From CAZTDD01 sp964612675 (GTDB lineage Bacteria > Hinthialibacterota > Hinthialibacteria > Hinthialibacterales > JAKPRU01): a DNA stretch of 28,086 nucleotides. Every line of letters begins with the position of its first letter. Position 1 is the stretch's first letter. Below the pieces are notes generated by a model. It was not told the DNA's origin, searched no databases, and saw only the letters and a program-made list of their open reading frames with translations. Position numbers and translations under genes: made by a program. Positions 16,540 to 25,280 of the stretch are shown in pieces. The stretch spans positions 1-28,086 of the forward strand of contig CAZTDD010000095.1 in assembly GCA_964612675.1 (NCBI GenBank), read 5' to 3'.

Positions 16540-16608
16540 GACCCCATGATGCCCCCGGACATCAACGCTGCCAAGGGGCAAATGTCGTTAAGAAAGTTCG
16601 ATTTCCAT

Positions 16609-16636
16609 TTCAATTTCCGCAAACAGTCGATAGAAT
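16609..16636 (+). promoter_or_regulatory. Candidate promoter of the DUF1080/SDR pair
   Basis: TTCAAT, a 16-base spacer and TAGAAT (16631-16636) lie 34 bases before the ATG at 16671, in the region between divergent genes. The -10 is good and the -35 is weak. Confidence 0.35.
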
Positions 16637-16670
16637 CGCACAATCTTTCACTCCAAAGGAGAATCGCATC

Positions 16671-17318
16671 ATGAAACGCGTTCTTGTTTTGTCCGCAGTT
16701 GTTTTGCTCTCGATGGGTTGTGCGACTTTCGACAGAGGTGGCGGCGAAGGCGAATGGATCAGCCTGTTCAACGGGGAGAACTTGGATGGATGGAAAATCA
16801 ACGAGAATCCGCAGACATGGAAAGTCGAAGACGGTGCCATTATCACGAACGGTCCGCGCTCGCATCTCTTTTACATGGGTCCGGTCGAGAACCACGATTT
16901 CAAGAATTTTCAATTCAAAGCGGACGTGATGACGACCCGCAGCTCGAACTCGGGCATTTATATCCACACAAAATACCAGGAAAAGGGTTGGCCGACGAAT
17001 GGCTATGAGGTCCAGATCAACAACAGCCAACCGACCGAACCGCGAAAGACCGGCGGCCTGTATGCCGTTGCGGACGTTTACAAGCCACCCGCAGGCGATA
17101 ATGTCTGGTTTACTATGCATATCACCGTCCGGGACAACCATATCATCACGAAAGTGAATGGCGAGACTCTGATTGACTATGTCGAACCGTCAAACGCTGC
17201 ACGCCCTGAGGAATGGAAGGACCGAAGACTTTCGAGCGGCACCTTTGCGCTCCAGGGGCACGATCCCGGCAGCAAGGTGTATTTCAAGAACATCATGGTG
17301 AAGCCGTTGCCGGAATGA
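16671..17318 (+). CDS. DUF1080 (3-keto-disaccharide hydrolase domain) lipoprotein
   Basis: 215 residues. The signal ends in the lipobox LSMGC (Cys 17), so the mature protein is a lipid-anchored envelope protein. The rest is one DUF1080 domain, a concanavalin-like beta-sandwich: WISLFNGENLDGWKI, then DGAIITNG, FQFKADVMTTRSSNSGIYI, GYEVQINNS and a closing FALQGHDPGSKVYFKNI. The family acts on or binds sugars, and some members hydrolyse 3-keto-glycosides; the substrate here is unknown. AAAGGAG lies nine bases before the ATG. An SDR dehydrogenase follows after 13 bases, probably in one operon, which would fit a sugar oxidation and cleavage route (inference). Confidence 0.92.
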   Translation: MKRVLVLSAVVLLSMGCATFDRGGGEGEWISLFNGENLDGWKINENPQTWKVEDGAIITNGPRSHLFYMGPVENHDFKNFQFKADVMTTRSSNSGIYIHTKYQEKGWPTNGYEVQINNSQPTEPRKTGGLYAVADVYKPPAGDNVWFTMHITVRDNHIITKVNGETLIDYVEPSNAARPEEWKDRRLSSGTFALQGHDPGSKVYFKNIMVKPLPE

Positions 17319-17331
17319 GCGACAGGAAGAC

Positions 17332-18210
17332 ATGATCGACACAGGTTTGAAAAACAAAGTTGTCGTGGTCACCGGTGCGAATCACGGAATCGGCGCCGCC
17401 ACCGCGAGGGCTTTCGCAGAGCAAGGAGCCGCCGTGTTTGTCCATTACTTGCGGCTGGAGCATCTGTCCGAGATAACAAGAACGCCGGGAGATACAGAAG
17501 TCCCAGGTCTGGCGAAGCACTTTCAGAATCAAACTCAATCGGGGGAGACGGTAGCGGAGTCGATCCGGTCGGCGGGCGGCAAGGCGGTGTCGTGGGAAGC
17601 CGATTTGTCGGAACCAGGCAATGTCACCGAGCTGTTCGATCGTGCGGTGGATGCGTTCGGTCAAGTCGATGTGTTGGTCAACAACGCCGCACATTGGGAG
17701 GCCGACTCGTTCGTTCCCCCAACCAGCGATCCCACGTGTCCCGTCGCCAAAGCGTTGTCAACCGGTTTCTCGACAGTCTCGGCGGAGACCCACGATCGCC
17801 ACTTTGCGGTCAACTGCCGAGCCGTCGCGCTGATGATGGCGGAGTTTTTGCGGCGGCATATCGAGCGCGGCGCAAGCTGGGGACGGATTATCAATGTCAG
17901 TACAGACGGAGCCTATTGCTTTCCCGGCGAGGTCTCCTACGGCGCGAGCAAGTTCGCGCTCGAGGGATACACTCGCAGCGCCGCGAAGGAAATGGGGAAA
18001 TACGGCATCACCGTTAACATCCTCTCTCCCGGCCCAATCCAAACCGGCTATATCAGTCGGGAACTTGAAGAGCAGATCCTGCCGAACACACCGCTTGGAA
18101 GACTCGGCTATCCCGAAGACGTCGCGGATGTAATTGTCTTTCTCGCATCGGAGCAGGCGAGGTGGGTTTCGGGGCAGCTGATCCATGTTGGGGGCGGTCA
18201 TCGGATGTGA
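17332..18210 (+). CDS. Short-chain dehydrogenase/reductase (SDR)
   Basis: NAD(P)-dependent oxidoreductase, 292 residues. Cofactor motif TGANHGIG at 14-21; NNAA near 117-120; catalytic Ser 190, Tyr 203 and Lys 207 in NVSTDGAYCFPGEVSYGASK; PGPIQTGYI in the loop after the catalytic Lys; and a C-terminal VSGQLIHVGGG typical of FabG-like classical SDRs. Two insertions make it longer than the usual 250: one after the second strand (about residues 42-72) and one after NNAA (about 123-150). Substrate not identifiable. AGGAAG precedes the ATG, and the gene follows the DUF1080 lipoprotein by 13 bases. Confidence 0.93.
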   Translation: MIDTGLKNKVVVVTGANHGIGAATARAFAEQGAAVFVHYLRLEHLSEITRTPGDTEVPGLAKHFQNQTQSGETVAESIRSAGGKAVSWEADLSEPGNVTELFDRAVDAFGQVDVLVNNAAHWEADSFVPPTSDPTCPVAKALSTGFSTVSAETHDRHFAVNCRAVALMMAEFLRRHIERGASWGRIINVSTDGAYCFPGEVSYGASKFALEGYTRSAAKEMGKYGITVNILSPGPIQTGYISRELEEQILPNTPLGRLGYPEDVADVIVFLASEQARWVSGQLIHVGGGHRM

Positions 18211-18214
18211 CAGC

Positions 18215-18562
18215 CTATTCGAGGATTTGGAATAGCCCGAAGCCGAGAAAAGAGACACCAAGATTGATTGCGATATGGAGCAAGTAAAAGAAGACGATGT
18301 CGTGTACTCCATCCAGCTGAAATGCATAGTAGATCAAGCCAAAATAGACAGGCACCACAAGTTGAGTTGGCAGTCCGAGGAAGAAAACCGGAATCGCTGC
18401 GATGCCTGTGATCGCAACCACACCGAACGCCGCCAGCGCATCGTCCTTCATAGTAGCAGGTTCTGTATCGCTGAAGATGCGGTCATACAGGCGGCCCGTG
18501 ATGAAAAGGGTCACCCAGACTGTAAGCAATTGCCTGGATGCGAATCCGAGCGTTTCGATCAT
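18215..18562 (-). CDS. Small polytopic membrane protein, unknown function
   Basis: 115 residues with three or four hydrophobic segments (about 10-24, 44-62, 66-84 and 88-112), ending FLGFGLFQILE. GGAGAG precedes the ATG. It is read in the same direction as, and 75 bp after, pseudopilin gene 1, and converges on the SDR gene with a 4-bp gap. No family recognised. It could be a tail gene of the pseudopilin unit or independent. Confidence 0.65.
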   Translation of the reverse strand: MIETLGFASRQLLTVWVTLFITGRLYDRIFSDTEPATMKDDALAAFGVVAITGIAAIPVFFLGLPTQLVVPVYFGLIYYAFQLDGVHDIVFFYLLHIAINLGVSFLGFGLFQILE

Positions 18563-18637
18563 GGCGTCTCTCCGGCGGCCCCTTCGAGGTCTACTATGCT
18601 ATACACCGGAGAAACCGGATTCTTCGCCGGTCTTTTG

Positions 18638-19240
18638 TCATACCCCGTTGATGATCTCGCAGTAGTTTGTCGTTTTCGGGTCTTTCGGACCGACCCAGAC
18701 GATGTCGCCTTTGCTGACCAGGCCGTTTGAAGTTTGGTAGAGGAAATCCGGTTTGCCGTTAATACAACGGCCGTCGCGTTGACCGCCCCAACCATTCACC
18801 TGATCCGGTCCCCAGCTGTTGAGACGCCACTTGTGGCCCCAGCCCCCATTGTGATCCGTACCGTAATTGTTGACATAATCGTAGCCCCATCCCCATTGCT
18901 CCCAGTCCGCCGCACGCTCGGATGTGAACGGGTCATGCGGAATTGAACTGAGATAGGCCACGGGTGTCGTCAAGCGATACAAACGAATCTGGTTCGGGTG
19001 CCAATGATCCCAGCTGCCTCGTACGCGGGGTTGGTCGCAGGGCGGGTAATCGTTGTTATCCATACGATACATCTCGAGTGCGGTCTCTGCCGTCTTCATG
19101 TCCGACACACAGCGAGAAACTTTGGCCCGTATCTGCGCATTCAGGAAATTCGGTACGGCGATGGCCGCGAGAATCCCGATGATTGCGACTACAATCAATA
19201 ATTCGATCAGCGTGAAACCTCTACGTTCCACTATCGACAT
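18638..19240 (-). CDS. Type II secretion/type IV pilin-like protein (pseudopilin 1)
   Basis: 200 residues. After a short basic leader comes the prepilin signal RRG-FTLIELLIVVAIIGILAA, cut before Phe by prepilin peptidase with Phe N-methylation. The hydrophobic N-terminal helix continues into IRAKVSRCVSDMKTAETALEMY. The globular part has the segment VAYLSSIPHDPFTSERAADW and a C-terminal SNGLVSKGDIVWVGPKDP. ATG 19240 is preceded by GGGAGAG at good spacing, so it is preferred to the ATG seven codons upstream. Paralogue of pseudopilin 2 over its whole length. It is probably exported to the envelope or a filament; no secretion ATPase or platform gene lies nearby. Confidence 0.9.
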   Translation of the reverse strand: MSIVERRGFTLIELLIVVAIIGILAAIAVPNFLNAQIRAKVSRCVSDMKTAETALEMYRMDNNDYPPCDQPRVRGSWDHWHPNQIRLYRLTTPVAYLSSIPHDPFTSERAADWEQWGWGYDYVNNYGTDHNGGWGHKWRLNSWGPDQVNGWGGQRDGRCINGKPDFLYQTSNGLVSKGDIVWVGPKDPKTTNYCEIINGV

Positions 19241-19324
19241 CGATTCTCTCTCCCATTTCATAAGGTTCCCTCATGATAACACGACTGCGGTCCAAGAGTC
19301 AGCGGGGAATACGACAAAACAAAT

Positions 19325-19347
19325 TCGGCCGGTCACAGACCGGCCGA
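19325..19347 (-). terminator. Strong Rho-independent terminator between pseudopilin genes 2 and 1
   Basis: TCGGCCGGTC and GACCGGCCGA form a perfect 10-base-pair stem with a three-base loop. On the minus strand it is followed by ATTTGTTTTG, a U-rich run. It lies about 30 bases after the stop of pseudopilin 2, so much of the message from upstream genes should stop before pseudopilin 1. Confidence 0.8.
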
Positions 19348-19375
19348 TTCGATGCTTGTTCACCGATATCTGCTC

Positions 19376-19981
19376 TCAGACACCGTTTTGAATATTACAG
19401 AAGGCGGTCGGCGGAGATGCCGGGTCCTTCGGGCCGACCCAGACAATGTCACCAGAGCTCACAAGACCATTTGAGGTCTGATAAATGAAGTCCGGATTTC
19501 CACCGGGGCAACTGCCGTCCCGCTGGCCGCCCCATCCGTTTACCTGGTCAGGCCCCCAGCTGTTGATCCGCCAGAGGTGCCCCCAACCGCCGGTGTGGTT
19601 GCTGCCCTCATAGTCGTTGTTCACGTAATCATACGCCCATCCCCACTGAGCCCAGTCAGCGGCGCGCTCCGATGTGAATGGATCTCGGGGAACCGAGTTG
19701 ATATAGGCAACCGGTGTAGTCATTCGATAGAATCGGATTTCGTTGGGATGGAAGTAATCCCCGCTGCCCGGAACTCGAGCAGCGTTACAGGTTGGGTACG
19801 CATTATTGTCCATTCGGTACATCTCCAGCGCCGTCTCTAGTGTTTTCATGTCACTGACACAACGGGAGACCTTCGCTCGAATCTGAGCATTCAGGAAATT
19901 CGGAACCGCAATCGCCGCCAAGATACCGATGATGGCAACGACAATCAACAACTCAATCAGAGTAAAACCGGTACGTTTCAT
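19376..19981 (-). CDS. Type II secretion/type IV pilin-like protein (pseudopilin 2)
   Basis: 201 residues from ATG 19981, preceded by CTGGAGAG; the frame is open 40 codons further up but that part is not pilin-like. The prepilin signal MKRTG-FTLIELLIVVAIIG has a very short basic leader. Its order of segments matches pseudopilin 1: Cys at IRAKVSRC, a YPTC loop, VAYINSVPRDPFTSERAADW, a Trp/Gly/Asn-rich centre (GPDQVNGWGGQRDG in both) and the end SNGLVSSGDIVWVGPKDP. The clear paralogy implies a recent tandem duplication. The cysteines in SRCVSDMKT, YPTC, GSC and AFC could form disulfides. Confidence 0.9.
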   Translation of the reverse strand: MKRTGFTLIELLIVVAIIGILAAIAVPNFLNAQIRAKVSRCVSDMKTLETALEMYRMDNNAYPTCNAARVPGSGDYFHPNEIRFYRMTTPVAYINSVPRDPFTSERAADWAQWGWAYDYVNNDYEGSNHTGGWGHLWRINSWGPDQVNGWGGQRDGSCPGGNPDFIYQTSNGLVSSGDIVWVGPKDPASPPTAFCNIQNGV

Positions 19982-20216
19982 ACTTCTCTCCAGTATCGTT
20001 TTGTGATTTGTACAAGTTTGGCCTCGGTCAAGAACCTCTGGACCGTGTGTTGGCTGTACCATTTTGGAGTAGAGATTCGATGAACAGACCAGTATGTACA
20101 ATTAGTGCGTTAAGCATACCTCACAAAGTGGTAGTATACAATTAAATCATCGAACGGAAACTGACGCCCTGTATGATTTGCAACAAATTACAATTTCCCT
20201 CGTCGTTCACGGGGTG
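19982..20216. promoter_or_regulatory. Upstream region of pseudopilin 2 with repeated AATTGTA boxes
   Basis: This 235-bp AT-rich region holds the palindrome TTGTACAA (20008-20015) and two copies of a box that reads AATTGTAC (near 20096-20103) and AATTGTATAC (near 20134-20143) on the minus strand. A third AATTGTAC lies upstream of pseudopilin 3 (20890-20897). They could be shared regulatory boxes; I found no convincing -35/-10 pair. Confidence 0.3.
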
Positions 20217-20819
<603 letters not shown>

Positions 20820-20981
20820 CACCTTGTACCTCCAATTCTCTCCACAAACGAGTCAGTATGAAAAGCCGCTGTTGTCATCTGATATCGACGTACAATTCTT
20901 TCATCATAGCATTCTAATTCAATTGGAACAGAATTGTATAGATCAAATCGCTTGATACGGTGCCCGCACTCGACGATTTCC

Positions 20982-22793
20982 TCAAGGAGCCGTATCAGAC
21001 GTACCGAAAAGAGCACCAGGCGCTCGTGTATCCTCCGTGAGTGCGTAAGCTTCGAGATTATCGAAGTAGACAGTCACCGGCTCAGTGCCCGCGAGATTCG
21101 CCGCCTGGAGAATCGGATAAAATGAATCGGTCGGAGCGTCATGGACCATCGTCAGAACTTGCCACTCTTCTGAATACAGATCGCTGTTGTTCGCAATCTG
21201 AGTTCCGGAGGTACCGTCGCCGGAAGCGTCCATCGCGGCAAGAGCGATTTGAACCCCGGGACCGGTCGACCGGACGGCTACAGAGACGAGAACCGGCGCA
21301 TCCGCCTCGATAGCCGTACCATAAACCAGCGCAACTTCACCTGGATCGACCGTCAGACTCATGCCCAATCCATCCGTTGCTCCGGCAAATACATTCTCGG
21401 TCGGAACCACGCCAAACGAGACAGCCCCTGCAGGCGATCCGGCGAATCCTCCGGGGACTTCGACCAACTCGTTTTCTTCAATGGTCGCGGCATCGAAGCC
21501 GTTATGAAATATCCGCTCCGGCTCGCCTGCCTGCGTTGGCTCGGGCGTAGGCGTGAGGGTCGGCGTCGGTTGTTGGCCGGAATCGAAGGACGCCCCTGCG
21601 ACGATCCAGTTCAGGATTATCTGATAATCGGCAACATCCGCCGTCTCAAAGACCAAACCTCCGGGATGCGCATCCGGTGAAGATTGGTTTGGGCCGATGG
21701 TCAGAAAAAGAGAACTGTCCGTGGGTTGATCGAAGGAGATCTGCTCGAGCGTCGCCAGATAGTCTCCGGTCGGATCCCCGGTCAGGCGATACGTATTGGA
21801 AGGATCATTGTGACAGGAGTAACAGGATCGCGATTGGTAAATCCGTGCGATGTCGTCGACATAGTTCACACGGGTCAGCCGAGGAGTCGGTGTCGGTGTG
21901 GGAGCGGGGACAAATGAGATCGAATCCACAGCGACGTCGACACCGGCTTTCGTCGTCGGATCGAATCGGACTGTCGTAATAACACGTGTCGAAGCGATGT
22001 CGTCCGGAATAGGAAACACAACCTCTACGAATTCATTCTCAGCCGGTATCGACTCACTCAGCGGTCCCAGCAGCTCAGCGTCGTCAACAACCAACAGGAG
22101 CTGTGCGATCCGGCCCTCGCTCACCGAAAACCGTACCGAAATACCCCCAACGTCTCCCACAGATAGAAAAAGAGCCTCGTTGATCAACATGGGGTCGCTG
22201 GTCAAGGAACGCACTTGCAGCATCCCATCTTCCACCAAAGGTGTGTCGACCACATTTTCCGCGACCCACCCTTCTGTATCGCCGGGGGTATCAAAGCCAA
22301 AGAAGTACAAGTCGGGCGGCGTCGGTGTTGGTGTTGCATTGGCGGTGGGCGTCGCAGTGGGAGTGGGCGTCTCGACCTCGACGCCGAAAGGGACCCCCAT
22401 ATCGATCCATTCCAGAATCGCCTTATAATCTTCGTCCTCTTCTGTCTCGAAGACCATCCCGCCGGGATGAAGAGAGGCGGCGGCTTCATCCGGTCCTGCA
22501 TAGCGAAACAACTCGCTCTGTTGAGGGTTGTTCAGATCAAGCCATTCCATCAGAGTGAGATAATCCACTACGGGTTCACTCGTCCAGACAAACGACGACT
22601 CCCCGTCTGTTGCGTGACATTCCGTACATCCCCGGTGGTCGAATATCTCGCTGATGTCTTCAAACACGATGCCGGAAGCCGACGGAAGTGCCATCGGAAG
22701 GTCTCCGGTGTGAGCTGACGCGCTGCCGGCGACAGCGCCCGATAACATGAAAACAACCGTCAAAAACGATACCCCTTGTAGGATCCTGAGCAT
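20982..22793 (-). CDS. Exported dihaem cytochrome-c-like protein with beta-rich domains and PT linkers
   Basis: 603 residues with a signal peptide (1-27, ending ASA). Order: cytochrome module 1 (about 40-135) with haem-binding CTECH at 56-60; PT linker (about 140-158); a beta-rich domain (about 160-300); short PT linker; cytochrome module 2 (about 308-405) with CYSCH at about 323-327; PT linker (TPTLTPTPEPT); a second beta-rich domain (about 430-590). The two cytochrome modules are homologous: each also has an HPGG-(M/L)-VFET segment and a closing ILEWI/ILNWI helix, like cytochromes of planctomycete surface proteins. It probably carries two covalent c-type haems outside the cytoplasm; electron partners are unknown. 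AAGGAGAG lies eight bases before the ATG, and a promoter lies at 22853-22881. Confidence 0.87.
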   Translation of the reverse strand: MLRILQGVSFLTVVFMLSGAVAGSASAHTGDLPMALPSASGIVFEDISEIFDHRGCTECHATDGESSFVWTSEPVVDYLTLMEWLDLNNPQQSELFRYAGPDEAAASLHPGGMVFETEEDEDYKAILEWIDMGVPFGVEVETPTPTATPTANATPTPTPPDLYFFGFDTPGDTEGWVAENVVDTPLVEDGMLQVRSLTSDPMLINEALFLSVGDVGGISVRFSVSEGRIAQLLLVVDDAELLGPLSESIPAENEFVEVVFPIPDDIASTRVITTVRFDPTTKAGVDVAVDSISFVPAPTPTPTPRLTRVNYVDDIARIYQSRSCYSCHNDPSNTYRLTGDPTGDYLATLEQISFDQPTDSSLFLTIGPNQSSPDAHPGGLVFETADVADYQIILNWIVAGASFDSGQQPTPTLTPTPEPTQAGEPERIFHNGFDAATIEENELVEVPGGFAGSPAGAVSFGVVPTENVFAGATDGLGMSLTVDPGEVALVYGTAIEADAPVLVSVAVRSTGPGVQIALAAMDASGDGTSGTQIANNSDLYSEEWQVLTMVHDAPTDSFYPILQAANLAGTEPVTVYFDNLEAYALTEDTRAPGALFGTSDTAP

Positions 22794-22852
22794 TGCAAAC
22801 TCTCCTTCCCGGCGAAACCGGCGAGGAATGGGTGAACTCCGAATACTGACAA

Positions 22853-22881
22853 ACCATATCCAAAAGACAAATCTTCATCAA
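22853..22881 (-). promoter_or_regulatory. Candidate promoter of the dihaem protein gene
   Basis: Minus strand: TTGATG (22881-22876), a 17-base spacer and TATGGT (22858-22853), about 60 bases before the ATG at 22793. Confidence 0.45.
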
Positions 22882-22896
22882 GAAGTGGAATAGTTA

Positions 22897-22925
22897 TTGG
22901 TTTTCTTCCAGGAATTGTGTAGCAT
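22897..22925 (+). promoter_or_regulatory. Candidate promoter of the FG-GAP/dockerin gene
   Basis: Plus strand: TTGGTT, a 17-base spacer and TAGCAT (22920-22925), about 160 bases before the ATG at 23085. It lies close beside the divergent promoter; the boxes are weak. Confidence 0.3.
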
Positions 22926-23084
22926 AAGTCGTTGTTTTGTGTGAGAGAGGCGACTCACTAGACCGGTTTCCAGGATTTGTTCGGCGGCGCAGGACTGAAT
23001 TTGTTGAGACCATTCAACATCACGTCTTCCCGGTTCTGTGCACGAGCAGAATCCTGAGAACGACTCCGGCCGAGGGGGTTTCTC

Positions 23085-24965
23085 ATGTTGCGCTGGTGCC
23101 TCGCCGTCTCTAGCATGTTTACAGTCTGTATGGCCGCGTGGGCTCAAGATAGTTCCTCACTGGATACACTGACGCTGGAATTCCACAGCAATACCTCCAT
23201 TCCAGAGAATGACGATCGTGTTGTGCTTGGAGCGGATATCGCTGTCAATGCGATTGTGGTGGACGCGAGCGTGGCGGTTTGGCTCGAGCATCCACGTCTG
23301 TCCGATGTCTCCGTCGAACTCGAAACACCGCTTCGGAAGCGTCTGCCCCTGGCGCACGGTGAAGAAGGTTCGATATTCAAGATGGTCTATCCGGCATCTT
23401 CGCAGGAAGGCGCGGTGTTGTCTTCGGTCGTCGGGCATCCCAGCGGGGGCACCTGGTCACTTCTGATCGGCGACGATGTGGAAGGTGTAACGGGGACTGT
23501 GGTGGCGTGGGGAATTCAACTTGTCGTGGACAAGAACAAGGTGATCCTACCGACACCGGTGCCTACCCCGTCGATCCAGTTCGATATCCGGCAGGTGGTT
23601 CCGGAGCAGGGGGGAATAACCGACGCCGCCGTTATCGATGCCGATCAGGATGGAACAATCGACATCGTCGTCGTCCGCCCCCGGCAGAACGAATTGGCTA
23701 TCTATCGGGGTCTTGGAGAAGGGTGGCTGGGCGAACGTATTCGGTATTCGTTGGACACCCCCTACCGGGTCGTCACGGGTTCCTTTAACGACGATTACCG
23801 GCTCGATTTGGCGGTAGTTGGAGGCGGAGAGGAATCGAAGATCATGCCGTTGCTTGCAACCGGGAAAGGTGGATACACACCGGGGCCGGTAACCACGTTG
23901 ACGGCAGCGGTCCGTGACGCACTCATGTCGGGACGTCTAAATGGAGACAACATCGACGATCTGGCATTGGGAGATGCGCCGCGCTTTGCATTGGGGTCGG
24001 AAACGGGTGAGTTCACCGGTGGAAACCTGGCAGACCGAAGGGGGCAGAAATTCTTTGGCTGCGGCGATTACGACGGGGACGGCTACACAGACCTTTTTCT
24101 TGGACTCGACGGAGAAGGGGACTCCTATTACCACCTTGTGATGTATGGAGACGCGACCGGCACGTTTGTCGAGCAACGTATGATCTTTCCGCAAGTCGAT
24201 ACAACGTTGGCGGGAATGGCCGATGTCAACGGCGATGGATTCGACGATTTATGGATGTGGGGCGATGTACCGAGTTTTGATTCGGAGACAGGTTTAGAAG
24301 TCTATTCAGGGAACCCGGACCGCCGAATTGATATCCTGTCGAGCTATACGCTGGACGTGGAAAGGGAGGACCTGCGGGACTTGATCGTGTGTAATCTGGA
24401 TGACAGCGACCCTCCGGAAGTGATTGCGGTTACGGATGAGGAGGTTGCTCTCTACCGTTTGTTGGTCGATGGGACGTCCGAGAAGAGCGATACACCGCTT
24501 GTTGAGGGCACAGGGACTACCTTAATAAAACTCTTTGATGCCACTGAAGACGGGACGATCGACATTATCCGTGCCGATGAAACGCAGTTCGAACTATGGG
24601 CGCAGGTCGTACCGGGGGAACAAAATCGGCCTCCGGACGCGTTTCCAACACCAACGCCGACGCTTTTCTTGTTTGCCACCGATACACCGACGCCGACCCC
24701 CACAAGTACCCCGACTTTCACACCGAGCCCGACGTCGACTCCTACACGGACACATACTCCCTCACCGTCACCGACACGGACTCCCACAGCAACGCCTACA
24801 AATACGCCGACATTGACCTTCACACCGTCCGCTACGCCGACACCGTCGCTTACTGCGACCCCGTCGAACACACCCACGCCAGCGAACCCGCAGGATCTCA
24901 ACCGGGATGGCGTCGTCGACAAAATCGACCTGTTCATCTGGGTTCAATCGTGGCGAAGAGGCTGA
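23085..24965 (+). CDS. Secreted protein: P-domain-like start, FG-GAP/VCBS repeats, PT linker, single dockerin-like repeat
   Basis: 626 residues with a signal peptide (1-21, ending AWA). Residues about 25-165 resemble a proprotein-convertase P domain (VWLEHPRLSDVSVELETP, then GTWSLLIGDD). Residues about 175-510 carry FG-GAP/VCBS repeats with calcium-type Asp loops: DADQDGTID, GDYDGDGYTD, DVNGDGFDD and DATEDGTID. A PT/ST linker of about 80 residues follows, and the protein ends with LNRDGVVDKIDLFIWVQSW, one copy of a type I dockerin calcium repeat instead of the usual two. GAGGGGG lies about six bases before the ATG. No catalytic residues were recognised. Likely a cell-surface or extracellular adhesin-like protein. 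It shares the PT-linker style with the divergent dihaem protein. Confidence 0.88.
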   Translation: MLRWCLAVSSMFTVCMAAWAQDSSSLDTLTLEFHSNTSIPENDDRVVLGADIAVNAIVVDASVAVWLEHPRLSDVSVELETPLRKRLPLAHGEEGSIFKMVYPASSQEGAVLSSVVGHPSGGTWSLLIGDDVEGVTGTVVAWGIQLVVDKNKVILPTPVPTPSIQFDIRQVVPEQGGITDAAVIDADQDGTIDIVVVRPRQNELAIYRGLGEGWLGERIRYSLDTPYRVVTGSFNDDYRLDLAVVGGGEESKIMPLLATGKGGYTPGPVTTLTAAVRDALMSGRLNGDNIDDLALGDAPRFALGSETGEFTGGNLADRRGQKFFGCGDYDGDGYTDLFLGLDGEGDSYYHLVMYGDATGTFVEQRMIFPQVDTTLAGMADVNGDGFDDLWMWGDVPSFDSETGLEVYSGNPDRRIDILSSYTLDVEREDLRDLIVCNLDDSDPPEVIAVTDEEVALYRLLVDGTSEKSDTPLVEGTGTTLIKLFDATEDGTIDIIRADETQFELWAQVVPGEQNRPPDAFPTPTPTLFLFATDTPTPTPTSTPTFTPSPTSTPTRTHTPSPSPTRTPTATPTNTPTLTFTPSATPTPSLTATPSNTPTPANPQDLNRDGVVDKIDLFIWVQSWRRG

Positions 24966-24973
24966 TCGGACTT

Positions 24974-25036
24974 TTGACAATAGTACGAGATAGAACTGAA
25001 TTTGCTAGTACTATCTAGCCTTTTTGTCAAAAAAAG
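24974..25036 (+). promoter_or_regulatory. Upstream, decayed copy of the abiEi promoter and gene start
   Basis: TTGACA (24974-24979), a 17-base spacer, TGAATT, then TGCTAGTACTATC. It aligns without gaps to the promoter and first codons of abiEi 266 bp downstream, including TAGTACTAT and the later GTCAAAAAAA run. Where abiEi has ATGTCG this copy has ATCTAG, so the start codon is lost and a stop follows. ATAGTAC (24980-24986) and GTACTAT (25008-25014) also form an inverted pair around the -10. Confidence 0.6.
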
Positions 25037-25049
25037 ACTGCATCGATCC

Positions 25050-25232
25050 TAAATCCGGCAGTTGAGGATAACGTCGTGCGTTTAACATGCTCATGTTTCA
25101 GCAGTACCAATCATGACACCTTTCACCCAATTGGTGATCGGTTCCTGAGCTCGTCGAAGGGTCGATCACGAGCCCCAGGGCGGCTTTTCGACACGCTCAA
25201 GAACCGCCGTCGGACTTCAACTGCCGGATTTA
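25050..25232. repeat. Nested inverted-repeat (MITE-like) element upstream of abiEi
   Basis: The outer arms TAAATCCGGCAGTTGA (25050-25065) and its exact complement (25217-25232) are 16 bases and perfect. The inner arms CGGTTCCTGAGCTCGTCGAA (25139-25158) and 25187-25206 match at 17 of 20 positions. The inner arm resembles dispersed CTGAGCTTGTCGAA-type repeats found in many bacterial genomes. It has no coding capacity, consistent with a small non-autonomous element. Confidence 0.7.
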
Positions 25233-25239
25233 GATTGAT

Positions 25240-25280
25240 TTGACAGAAAGACGAGAAAGTTGTAAATTTGTTAGTACTAT
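25240..25280 (+). promoter_or_regulatory. abiEi promoter with palindromic operator on the start codon
   Basis: TTGACA (25240-25245), a 17-base spacer and TAAATT (25263-25268). The start codon ATG (25279) is only 11 bases after the -10, so the transcript should be leaderless or nearly so. The perfect palindrome TAGTACTA (25272-25279) covers the presumed transcription start and the first base of the ATG. AbiEi antitoxins are known to repress their own promoters, so this is a likely operator. Confidence 0.6.

Larger units (their letters stand above)
24966..25278. other. 313-bp gene-free region ahead of abiEi: duplicated promoter and inverted-repeat element
   Basis: No gene seen. It holds the upstream promoter copy (24974-25036), a nested inverted-repeat element (25050-25232) and the downstream promoter copy (25240-25280). 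Each is described separately. Confidence 0.75.

Noticed and set aside
21898..22428. Plus-strand Ser/Thr/Gly-rich frame, and a Gly/Val-rich minus frame at 24452-24937
   Set aside because: Both are antisense readings of PT-linker-coding DNA, which gives low-complexity open frames on the other strand.
25240..25278. TTG start for abiEi thirteen codons upstream
   Set aside because: The codon is part of the TTGACA -35 box and there is no ribosome site; ATG 25279 gives the family-like start.
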